Of a DNA stretch of 64,000 nucleotides, positions 22,321-31,377 are shown piece after piece. The position numbers and the translations under genes are program-made. How positions within the stretch are numbered: position 1 is the stretch's first letter; the number at the start of each line of letters is the position of its first letter. The notes below the pieces were generated by a model that was given only the letters and a program-made list of their open reading frames with translations, was not told where the DNA came from and searched no databases. The DNA is from Taxawa tesnikishii (nom. ined.) (taxonomy: Eukaryota; Ascomycota; Dothideomycetes; Dothideales). The stretch spans positions 558,001 to 622,000 of the forward strand of contig JAPDRO010000020.1 of the NCBI GenBank assembly GCA_030247885.1, read 5' to 3'.

Positions 22321-22994
22321 GGGTGGGGTTTGGGGGCGTATGTACCATGGAACGAATCCGTAACGAGGCTTGATATTACAGCGTCCGTCCTGACTTTGCT
22401 GTACTGCACGAAATCGTACAAGAACGGGTTCCTGAACCTGAGCACGCTCGTCGTAGCGTTTGTAGTTGCTCACCGTCTACGGCTTGTCCCTCGGTGGCAT
22501 AGTGCATGCGAGCAGTCACCGCTGTGGTAGAAAAACCAAGCTATCTTTCACCGCTATCGCTAGCCTTGTCCTCTCGGTTACGTTTGTCCTCGTCTTCCTT
22601 CTCGTCTTCATCTCGCGTACAGTCATCTCCTCCGAGGCTGTTATCGGCGCCACTGGTGCGTTCCCAGCAGGATTGTTACACAGATTTGTATGCGCTCTGT
22701 TGACCGCGTTAACTCTCGCTGGAGCTAGCCTTCAAAATGGCTGAATCCTCATCGTAGGCCATGTGACAGCAACCGTTCGGTTATCCCTTTCCAAACGAGG
22801 TGTGGTCTTGTCGCGATCGGGGACTTTTCTTACGGAGTCGATGAGAATCCCCCGTTTCTGTGTCCCGGAGTCATTTGCGCGCTAATCGGTAGTTTCATGC
22901 GAAGCAACAATTCCTTGATCCAAGGGTATCATTAGGGAAGAAACGCGAGCCTTCCCAAACGCCCGTGGGACGATTGCAAAGGTGCGCGCCTCTT
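22321..22994. other. Spacer between convergent MEC1 and MED31
   Basis: 3' flanks of two convergent genes. An open plus-strand frame (22466-22744) is hydrophobic and Ser/Val-rich but has no family resemblance or neighbours that support it. Nothing else was seen. Confidence 0.5.
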
Positions 22995-23532
22995 CTACTG
23001 CTTAACACCTGCAGTAATGGCCTCGAGGCCTTCGTTGATCAGCCTCGAGGCGACATCGGGCAGGAGGATGTCCCTCCTGAACTGTTCTTGCTGCAGCAGT
23101 TCCAAGGCTCGAACCGTCGGTCCCGGCCACCTGCCAGCATCGGTCAGAAATGCACCATCCGAGAGAGCGAGAGGCCTACAGGGCAACTTACGACAGGTAC
23201 CTGATGTACTTGGGTTCACTCCAGTACTGGAGGTATCCGAGATAGGCGACGAAGGCGGGGTCGTCGAAGAGTTTCTGAGTGGCGAGATGTTGCAGGAAAT
23301 GAGGATTGGAGAGGGATTGGACGAACTAGGTGACGACTCGCTCAGCGTCCTGCCATGTAACGATGGGCTGGACTTGGACTCCGTCTCTGGCGCGTACACG
23401 GTGTGGTCGACCGAGACGGTCTCGTCCAACTTGTTCATGTCTTACCTCCAGTTCCAGCTCGAAGCGTGTATAACCTCCATAGCGGGGTTCGGTGGGTGGT
23501 GATGGTGGTGGTGGTGGCGCGGCCTGCTCCAT
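22995..23532 (-). CDS. MED31: Mediator complex subunit 31
   Basis: Small conserved subunit (Soh1) of the Mediator middle module, bridging activators and RNA polymerase II. Three exons. Exon 1 has a Pro-rich start (MEQAAPPPPPSPP) and RYGGYTRFELELE. After a ~127-nt intron, exon 2 gives FVQSLSNPHFLQHLATQKLF, DDPAFVAYLGYLQYWSEPKY and IRYLS. After a ~60-nt intron, exon 3 gives WPGPTVRALELLQQEQFRRD and ILLPDVASRLINEG, stop at 22995. The protein is nearly all Med31 domain, about the usual length. It carries Trp where the family usually has Tyr in the YPGPT turn. No frame problems seen. Confidence 0.93.
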
Positions 23533-23766
23533 GCTCGCGGTGTGGCAAAGGGACAGTTCACCGCGTGTTGATGGCCGATGGTCGATGGTTGGTGGTCGAT
23601 GTGGGAGCTGCTGCTTTCAACGCGCGTGTTCCTCTTGTGGGCAAACGTATGGCTTGCAGAGTGAGACAGTAAACTGCCGGGATCACCGTCCTGCCGTTTT
23701 CGCACTGTGGTGGCTTGCGCAATCGAAAGTAAATCTCCGTTTGGCTGAAAGCTTGGGCTCTCTTGT

Positions 23767-23822
23767 ATGCACTGTGCACTATGCACTATACACTATGCAC
23801 TGTTCACTGTTCACTGTGCACA
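23767..23822. repeat. Degenerate 7-bp tandem array, 8 units
   Basis: Eight consecutive heptamers read ATGCACT, GTGCACT, ATGCACT, ATACACT, ATGCACT, GTTCACT, GTTCACT, GTGCACA. The consensus is RTGCACT. It lies about 235 bp upstream of the MED31 start. Confidence 0.9.
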
Positions 23823-23904
23823 CGTATAAGATGGGCTCAGCTCACGGAAGCGAGGCGAGGCAGCAGTGAGCAGCCTCTCGGTCCCTGACTAGATGAATTT
23901 CGTA

Positions 23905-23985
23905 GTGGTGGTGGTGGTGGTGGTGGTGGTGGTGATAGTGGTGGTGGTGATAGTAGTGGTGGTGGTGTGGTGTGGTGTGGTGTGG
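23905..23985. repeat. GGT/GTG microsatellite
   Basis: Nearly pure GTG/GGT triplets with GATAGTAG interruptions, ending in four GTGTG-type pentamers. Non-coding. Confidence 0.95.
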
Positions 23986-24502
23986 CAGTGCTTCTCGACC
24001 CGAGCTCATGATTATGATCAAGGGCTAGGGAGGTGCCGAGACTACTCAGTTTGGAATTAGGTGCAGTCCGCCCGCTTTCAGGGGGTGGAAGCGTGGCAGA
24101 AATAGGTTGCTTAGTCACACAAAGCGTTGCTACGACTCGCGTACCTACCTTAGCAGCCGCGTCGTGTCGTGCCCGTGTATCGATAATCGTCTCGACTTTC
24201 AACGCCCACTTATTGACCACCGGCGGGGCTGCGAGACGTTGCAGTATGTGGCGATCACCCACAGACACAGCTGCTCTCAACCGGGGAAGACGCGCATCCT
24301 GTTCCACTGACTTCACCGGGCCGGACTCGTATTGAGACCTGGCTATCTGCTGTTACTGTTGGTTATGGATCATCATCGGACAAGTTACAAGGGGCTTTGA
24401 GTCGTGTGGAGAGAAGACTACTATACAAGGCTAGCAACGAGGGTTCAAAGTAGCGTCCGCGGCGTAAAGGTCACGCTGCATCCACAAACTTGTTGACACA
24501 AC

Positions 24503-24584
24503 ACTCTCCTCCTCCTCCTCCTCCTCCTCCTCCTTTTCTCCTCTCTTTCATACACATACACATACGCACACATACACACATACT
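24503..24584. repeat. CTC triplet tract then CA-rich tract
   Basis: About ten CTC triplets run straight into ACACATAC-type dinucleotide sequence. Pyrimidine tracts like this are common in fungal promoters and leaders; here it precedes PAL1. Confidence 0.9.
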
Positions 24585-24723
24585 GTGCAAGAACCTACTG
24601 TTCCTGCGCATCTGGCTGCATCTCTTCGATTGCACACAACCCTACACCTAGCGCGATCAGCCTTCGCACGTGCGGCGACAGAGCAACAAAGCCGACGGCT
24701 CGAGCATTCCTTAAGCGAGGCGC

Positions 24724-24764
24724 CCCTACCCTTACCCTTACCCTTACCCATACCCATACCCTTA
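24724..24764. repeat. CCCTTA/CCCATA hexamer array
   Basis: About seven hexamers of CCCTTA or CCCATA type. This is not the fungal telomere unit CCCTAA, so I do not read it as an interstitial telomere. It probably lies in the PAL1 promoter or 5' UTR. Confidence 0.9.
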
Positions 24765-24926
24765 GCACCCAATCCGCTTTAACAGACAGCCATTGTCATC
24801 ATCACTCGACCAAAACTTGGCAGTTAAACAACTCTCCAAGGATAAACCGGCCCAGCGCACTCTTCCTTGATAGGAGGCTGCACACCAACCACACTGCTCA
24901 CTGAGCCGTCTAGACCCGCGTCACCA

Positions 24927-26933
24927 ATGTCGCTCGCCCAACCAGCTTTCGCGCCAGGTAAGGGTGACAGCCCATCCCGGCCCCCGCCCATACATTTCAA
25001 AACAAGCGTCGTTTCACTCCCTGTAGATCCCCTCCCTCACCACGAGAACGCCCTGCTGATAAACTCTCAATCTCCCAGAGCGCCAGCCATCTCCTGGCCC
25101 GATCAACTTGGCCTCCAACAATCCCTTCCGCCGCGCTGCCTCGCCAGCTCTCCCCTCTCCTCCCGTCTACACCGCAAACAACACCGAATACAACAATCGC
25201 CCAATGTCGCGCAACCCCTTCCTGGACCCGCCTGCAAACGCGCACGGCGGAAGCTACACTGCACAGAGGTCGGAAGTCGACGGCTTGGCGGACGAGCTCT
25301 TTGTACGTACCTGCCTACTTTGTCCCGTTCCGTGAAGCCATGCAGGAAAGCGCCCAGGGTCGCCAGAGCGCGTGCGACCAGCGCTGGGCGAGAGATTGCG
25401 TTTCTCCAACCCCCCACTTGCTCTGAGCAAGAATCAGAGACAACAACAGTTGCGCATCATGGATTTCACATTTCAGGCATTCTCGAGATTGTTTGCTGAC
25501 TATCCTGGCCTACAGAAAGAAATGTCTGTCCTGGATAAGCCGATTTCCAACGGTAAGCGCATACGCGAATGTAACGTTTCCGCATCACATGGCTGATCTC
25601 TAACACAGGCAACGGCCCTCCCATGAACGGCCCGGCCAGAGCAGGGACAATGCCAGTACATGCACACCGTCCATCAAGATCCCGGGATGAAGACATGCGT
25701 CGCGGCCCCGCTCCACCCAGAGGGCCGCCAAGGCCCAGGGGACCACCAACAGGAGAGCTTGGCATCTTTGCAAGCCCGCAAAAGCGGAGAACAGACGTCC
25801 CCGTAGAAACTCTGAGTCGTCAGCTATGGAAAGAGACCGCGCTGAAGAGGACAGGCGAAGACGGGAGAGGCGCAGAGAAAGAGAGGCCCGCAGTGGCCGT
25901 GACCGAGAAGGAAGGCCAAGAGACGACAAGTCAAAGCCATCGAGGAAGCCTCGCGGATTGGACATTATCGACAAGTTGGACGTTACTGGTATCTATGGAC
26001 AAGGAAGTATGTTGATTGAGAGTTCAGCCGGTTCAGAAAGGTTATGGGTTGCTGACATGGAAAACCGCAGTGATCCACCACGACGGCCCATTCGACGCTT
26101 GCAATCCCCACCGCAACCGCAAGAAGGATTCCAAAGCACCCATGCAGGCTTTCCCTGTTGGGTCCGCGAACAACGCAATCGGCGGTTCTGGCCCTCTGAA
26201 CGCCAAGATCGATGTCGACAGATTCCACGGTCGCGGCGAGGATGCATTCAACGACTTCGCCGGATCCGGTACTGGTACTTTTGACAGCGAGCTTCCGCCA
26301 CGTCCTCAGAAGACGACCCGCCAATTGAGCTTCAACCCCACTGATCGCGTAGAGCCCGTCCACGGCGAAGAAACCTATGGTCTCGGCACTAGCACCCACC
26401 TCGAGGGCGCACCAGCTTCCCGGGTGGCCGTCCAGCGTAGCGAGTCGGAGAACGCACAGTCAGCGGCAGAAGGTCTGACCCGCAAGAAGTCTCTTGCCAT
26501 GCGTATCCGTGGCATGTCACAGTCCCGCCGCATGAATGACTACGGCGGCGGACGCGTCACGTCCCCAGAGGCACGCTACGGACCTCGATCGCCCGACACC
26601 CCTCCCGCAGGCCCGGTGAGTGCCGGAGGACCGGTCCGCGCCAGATACGGGCCAGGCCAAGAAAGGAACCCCTTCTTCAACAACTACGACGACGCGTACG
26701 AGAAGAAGGGTACCCAGATCAAGATCGCAGAGGCAGACCGTCCGACGGGGGCGAGAGCGCCGGGTTCCCCAAACGGTGCCGGATTGACTAGGAGCGTCAC
26801 TGCAGACTCTTCGACATATGCGGCTCCGCCACCACCGCCAAGAGACGAGGGCAAGCCGGCCGGCGGCTTCTTGAACAGGATGAGGAGTCTGAAGGGCGGG
26901 AGACGGCCGCGGCCGGAGCAGAGGGCCGGTTAG
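24927..26933 (+). CDS. PAL1: PAL1-family cell morphology protein
   Basis: Cytoplasmic/cortical protein of the Pal1 family, linked in yeasts to cell shape and endocytic sites. Exon 1 is MSLAQPAFAP, then a 5' intron, then DPLPHHENALLINSQSP and LASNNPFRRAASPALPSPP. Several Ser/Pro-rich exons follow to a highly charged ERDRAEEDRRRRERR stretch. The conserved Pal1 core is PRGLDIIDKLDVTGIYGQG, intron, HHDGPFDACNPHRNRKK, APMQAFPVGSANNAIGGSGP, FHGRGEDAF. The tail is Arg/Pro/Gly-rich with a PPPPPP patch, stop at 26931-26933. The frame changes at an A4 run (25780-25783, one base short: SPQKAENRRPRRNSESS) and somewhere in 25050-25110, where two C runs may each be short. The exon between 25340 and 25620 is not resolved. 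Confidence 0.82.
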
Positions 26934-27784
26934 GGAAAGCGCAGGAGTGACCGTTTTGACCAGTCGGCATTGGATCTGGGCTTCTGGGGAGTTGACAAGC
27001 TCATCTCTTCTCATGTTTTTTGTTCTGCGCGGACAGAAACCCCAGACTATACAGCGGCGACATCTCTTTGTATCAGAGCATTCTGTCGCTACAGGGCAAA
27101 ACGGGCGGATTGGATGGATGGGTTGAGGATTCTTTTTTCAATTTTCAGGGATTGGGCTCAGAAAACGGGGCACTTGATAGGTTGACATGGGCCCGTTGGC
27201 GGTGCACCAGACGGCGGTAGGGCGTTCATGGCGAGATAGACGTCGGCGTTTGCAGGTCTGCTTTTGCTGGTGTGGTCGACATGAAAACGATTGACTAAAG
27301 TAACAATGATGGCTTTGTTGTGCACAAACTTCCGCTCGTTCTACTGTTAGGAGAGGCAGCGGCATAGACACGCGGCTCGGGTGCATTGGTATGTATATAC
27401 ATGTCATGTACTGTGAACGGAGTCAAGGTGCTATTAGACGTCGTGCAAGCTATCCAGAGGTTGTCTCCCCTACGATGTTCCAGAATACGGCAAGCTAGCA
27501 GCAGCGGCAGCAACAGCAGGGTGGTCATCACAACGCTGGAGAGGATTCATCTGTAAAAGACGACATTCCCATTGCCTTCCAAACCGACTTCAAGCTCACT
27601 GGAGGAGGTGCCGGAGCGGTTGGAGGAGGCCGCCCAGCACCGCAGAAACGCCCGTTCCCGCTGTTTTCAATCCTTCATACGAAGCCCTTACTCCAACGTC
27701 TAAGCACCCTCTTGTCCCCTTCTCCCATTGTCGCTGTTGTTGTTCGAGTCCAGTCCGTCGCACACCGAACAAGTCCAGCGCACA
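26934..27784. other. Spacer between PAL1 and the Rad51 paralogue
   Basis: Presumed PAL1 3' UTR followed by a promoter region. A CAGCAGCGGCAGCAACAGCAG patch at about 27,498-27,520 is the only repeat. No supported gene. Confidence 0.5.
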
Positions 27785-29320
27785 ATGGCGTCCGCAGCAG
27801 AACCCATCCTAGCTTCGACCCTGTACGATGCGGTCGCGACCCAGCTGCCTGACACGGAAGGCGCACCATCGCCGAAGCGAAGACGCCTTCTGACCGGTTG
27901 CGCACCCGTCGATCATGTGCTCGGAGACGGGCTGGTGTACGGAGACGGAGGGATTTGCTGCATCAGCGGCGAGACGGGTCGCGGGGCGCAGGAGGTATGT
28001 GTGGCTCGCTTTTATCCCCTTTATGGAAGACACCTTCCCCCCTCTTTCTTTTTTTCTTTCGCACGCCACATCCCGATTCCCGGTGGGATGGTTCTCGTAT
28101 CGTGGGGGCTGAGGAACGCGAGGTCGAGGGCTCGTGGATGATAGATATCAAGAGAGCGGTGTTTCCTGAGATATACGTTCTTCTATTCATTTGTTTCTGA
28201 CAGATGGTTGATCGGAAGGGTTCAGATCTGCCAACAACTGCTCGTTTCCCATCTCTTGGAAGAGGAGGAGGGGGAGGGAGACGCGACGCTCAATGGGGTC
28301 AGTGTGATAGACACTCTGGGCGCGTTCGACGTCCTGAGTCTACACAGAAGCATCGCTTCGCGTTTGGAGACGCGGGACCGCACAGCACAGGCACATGCAC
28401 AAGCGCGGGCTCGGCAACCCATGGAGGACTTGAGCGAGCGCGCAGCACGCCTGCTCGACCGAGTCAAGATAATGCGCGTGTTCGACTTCGAGGGCATGCT
28501 GGAGTGCATCGACGAGATCAGGGATCGACCGGACACGCTCGGTGCGAGCGGACCTGACGACGAGACGGAGACGGTTCAGGAAGCAGCGAAGGGAACCGCC
28601 GTCACCAAGGACCAAGACGAGATGCTAGACGAGCTGGCTAATCCGCTTCCTGCAGCAGCAGCAGGGGCGAGCATGAAGCCAGCTTTTACGCCTCCGCAGC
28701 GGGACGGGTACGGAATGCTGGTGATAGACAACTTGACCCAGATCGTCGCACCATTACTCAAGAACAACTACGTACAAGGTACCAAATTGCCGCTTTCCAC
28801 CCCACCCTTCCTTCCCATCGCCACATGCTCCATCCTCACTTCCTCCCTCGTCCCATTCCGTTCTCTCTCCATCCATCCATGTATCCATCATCCATCATCC
28901 ATCATCCATCATCCATCATCCACCACCCACTCACCCCGTCATTTAGGCCAAGCCCTCCTAACCACCTTCATGCGAAATCTCAACCGCGCCCACAACCTCA
29001 GCACCATCCTGCTCAACACCGCAGTCACGTACCGAAACGCGCAGGACCCGCCTTCGATCTTCGCGTCCACGACCGCGCAACCCGCACTGGGCAAAACGTT
29101 TCCTTATCTCGTGGATACGCACCTGTTTGTGAGTCGGGTGCCGAAGACGGAGAGGGATGCCATGGCCGTGTATGGGAATGCGAGGAGTGGGCCGGGCGGG
29201 AAAGGGCAGGCGGAATGGGTCAACGTTGTCGAGGTTCTGCAGGATCGGGTCGGGGGACGGGCGGGCAGGTTTGGGGTGTTTGGGGTTGATGGGTACGGAG
29301 GGCTGAAGAAGGTATTTTGA
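27785..29320 (+). CDS. Rad51-family paralogue with degenerate Walker A
   Basis: RecA/Rad51-fold protein, probably an accessory factor in homologous recombination. Exon 1 (MASAAEPILASTLYDAVATQ...) ends ICCISGETGRGAQE. After a ~230-nt intron, exon 2 continues ICQQLLVSHLLEE. The junction aligns with the Rad51 P-loop (GEFRTGKTQICHQL), but the Lys and the Thr/Ser are Ala and Gln. Walker B is GMLVIDNLTQIVAPLL. A third exon, after an intron carrying an ATCC microsatellite, gives QALLTTFMRNLNRAHNLSTI, then PALGKTFPYLVDTHLFVSRV and a C-terminal strand, stop at 29318-29320. Its exact group (Rad55-, Rad57-, Rad51D- or XRCC2-like) cannot be settled by eye. Confidence 0.7.
28869..28922. repeat. ATCC/ATCATCC microsatellite in an intron
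   Basis: Repeated ATCC and ATCATCC units inside the last intron of the Rad51-family gene. The intron is about 165 nt, long for this window, and the repeat accounts for much of the excess. Confidence 0.85.
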
Positions 29321-29581
29321 AGCGGGGGAGAAGAAGCGGGGGGGGAGGGGTTTAAAAACAATGGTTTGGTGGGAATAGATGCAACATGTACAATAGTACA
29401 ACCTCGCTCTAGTTGGCGGGTTTTGATTCCGATACGCCTTAGTGTGTCCTTTCTGCCTTCTTTCTTACACCAGATCGTGGCGTATTTGTCGGCCTTTTTC
29501 GTCCTCGCTTCTCAAACCTCCCTTGCTTGAGCCTTGACGCGGGCTTCCAGTGCCGTTCATCAATCCGTCGAAAAAGGGTGT

Positions 29582-30251
29582 CTATGCGATCTTGTTGCTC
29601 TCCACCTTTGGCACAATCTTAGCTGGGTGGATGTTCTTCTCCTCATCGCTCGCGTCCAACAATCCCAGACCCCTGATCTGGCCGGCATTGGGCGCGTCCT
29701 CGCGAGGAGTAGCGGCCTGCTGTTTCCTGTATGCGGCCTGCAGGGCGCGGACTCTAGCGGCCTGTCCTCTCCTTATCAGCCCGTGCGCACCTCCAGACAA
29801 CGTTTATCCATTCCACACTGTGATCGCGCAGCCGCTTCCGATGCGCAGTCTTTTCCCCTGCTCAAAATCCAATGTCTTTTGCGGATTTTTTCTTTTCCAA
29901 TGGGCTAAAACACCCCCTCGGGGATTGGGAATTGGAATTGGGAATTGGAAAGGGGGAGGGGGAAGGAACGGACGCACCTCTTTCCGGTGGTGCAGGCATT
30001 CATAGTAATCCTCGAGCATGGGCACGCACTTCTTGCGCCCGGAGAGGTCGTCGGAGCTGGTGTTTACGACGTAGCAGGCGAGCATCTCTTGCCAGTAGGG
30101 AAAGCAACGGCTGGGACCTGCGGTTCGTAGCTTGTCAGTCTTTGCGCAGTCCGCGAGGCGATTCGTGTGCCGCTGTCAGGCAGATTGATGATCTGGTTTC
30201 GCGCAGGAAGGGACGCGACGTACCGCCATCAAGACCGTAACCGGACGACAT
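29582..30251 (-). CDS. NDUFS5: NADH:ubiquinone oxidoreductase 15 kDa subunit
   Basis: Accessory subunit of respiratory complex I, on the intermembrane-space side of the inner membrane. Small multi-exon gene: MSSGYGLDG, intron, GPSRCFPYWQEMLACYVVNT, DDLSGRKKCVPMLEDYYECL HHRKE, a ~200-nt intron, then AARVRALQAAYRKQQAATPR and the acidic/basic tail ending SNKIA at 29582. The two pairs CFPYWQEMLAC and CVPMLEDYYEC are the twin CX9C motif of a CHCH fold, expected to be imported and oxidised by Mia40. The long intron holds small GGGAATTGGAATT repeats. Length fits the family. Confidence 0.92.
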
Positions 30252-30666
30252 GGTGGATTGACTGAGTGTGAGGTACTGTCACTGCTGGTCTGCTGTGAGG
30301 GTCGGTGGTTCCGTGAGTTGATGTTCCGAGTCGCTGACTAAGGCGATGGAGAAGCTGGCTGTGGAGGGCTGCCAAGCCTGGACTATCTGCTGCCAGAACA
30401 CACGACTGGCTATTGGAAACAAAAAGACTATCGCTAAAACTATCGCCGAGGACACAAGGCAGACTAAGATCGACGTGCTTGCGTTGATGTCTCCGGATCA
30501 CCAAAGTTTCGTCTTGTTTGTGGTTAATGGCGGAAGCAAACTACAATACAAGTACACAGCACTCAAAGCACCAGAGTGGAGGGAGAGCGAGATGGGCGGA
30601 CATTGCTTTTGCGTCGGTCATTCCCACGCTTTGCGTATGCTAGAAAGGAGCGTCCACAAGCAAAGA
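30252..30666. other. Spacer between NDUFS5 and tRNA-Cys
   Basis: Promoter side of NDUFS5. A plus-strand open frame (30346-30720) runs into the antisense of the tRNA and has no recognisable domain, so I leave it out. Confidence 0.5.
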
Positions 30667-30756
30667 GGAGCGACCGTGGTTCGAACACGGGACCATAGGA
30701 TGATATTGCGGTGCTTTTGACTGCAATCCCATACTCTACCACTGAGCTACCGCTCC
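30667..30756 (-). tRNA. tRNA-Cys(GCA) with 19-nt intron
   Basis: On the minus strand: acceptor GGAGCGG/TCGCTCC, D arm GCTC-AGTGGTA-GAGT, anticodon stem TGGGA/TCCTA, T arm CCGTG-TTCGAAC-CACGG. The anticodon loop is TT-GCA-G, then a 19-nt intron (TCAAAAGCACCGCAATATC), then A. All stems pair, with a few G-U wobbles. Confidence 0.92.
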
Positions 30757-31377
30757 CATCACGTGATGTGTGAATGCATATAAAATTTATAACACGTCAA
30801 CCACTTCGAGCATGTCGAGATGCTTATATCGTCTATGTGAGAACATCTGGAGACCTGGTATATGTTCAGTCATAACGAAAGTTTGTTGTCACGCTGCTTC
30901 TTAGCACCTCTGCTATCGTCGCCTTGGACCACTTGCTCTAGTGAGCAACTTGGCGGATTTGTTGGGTTTGGAGCAAAGGCGGTACACGGAACCGTGTTTG
31001 CGGACATGCTTACAGTCACCAAGTTGAAGAAACACGAATCACCGGCTACGTGTCTTGTGTGCGGTCAAGAAGGTCTGTGAGAGAGAGAGAGACGTATAAC
31101 AGATCATGTAAACAAGTAGGTATCAATTTGTATATTAACCCAGCTACATAAGAGAAACATAGAAGAAGATCTGGCAATCGACTAGCGATGCTTCTAGAGA
31201 AATGAGTGAATGCTAGCCGTCGTAATAAATCGTTACACTTTTCCTCCACAACCCCTTCTGATGTACTATGACAGTGCATCGGTCCTACGTCATAAAGCCT
31301 TCACAACGTGCAATTGCACATGGTGAGAGGTACTTCCGACAGACCAGAATACAATTGCTAGTTTCGAGGCGAAACGT
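30757..31377. other. Spacer between tRNA-Cys and the But2 gene
   Basis: About 620 bp of moderately AT-rich sequence with a (GA)n patch near 31,080-31,092. It includes the 3' flank of the But2-domain gene. No supported gene. Confidence 0.5.

Larger units (their letters stand above)
23533..24926. other. Repeat-rich divergent spacer MED31/PAL1
   Basis: No supported gene in 1.4 kb. It carries the presumed promoters of MED31 (leftward) and PAL1 (rightward) and four separate simple-sequence arrays listed individually. A minus-strand open frame across 23837-24316 is mostly a translation of the GGT/CCA repeat. Confidence 0.6.

Noticed and set aside
22466-22744. Hydrophobic 92-codon frame between MEC1 and MED31
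   Set aside because: Lies in a convergent 3' spacer; no conserved residues or start context.
23837-24316. 159-codon minus-strand frame with a Pro-rich segment
   Set aside because: Largely a translation of the GGT microsatellite; no conserved part.
24724-24764. Interstitial telomere repeat
   Set aside because: Units are CCCTTA/CCCATA, not CCCTAA/TTAGGG, and the surrounding sequence is an ordinary promoter region.
12496-29320. A genome-maintenance gene cluster (RSC7, MEC1, MED31, Rad51 paralogue)
   Set aside because: The genes are spread over 17 kb on both strands with unrelated PAL1 between; only the RSC7-MEC1 pair is close enough to suggest shared control.
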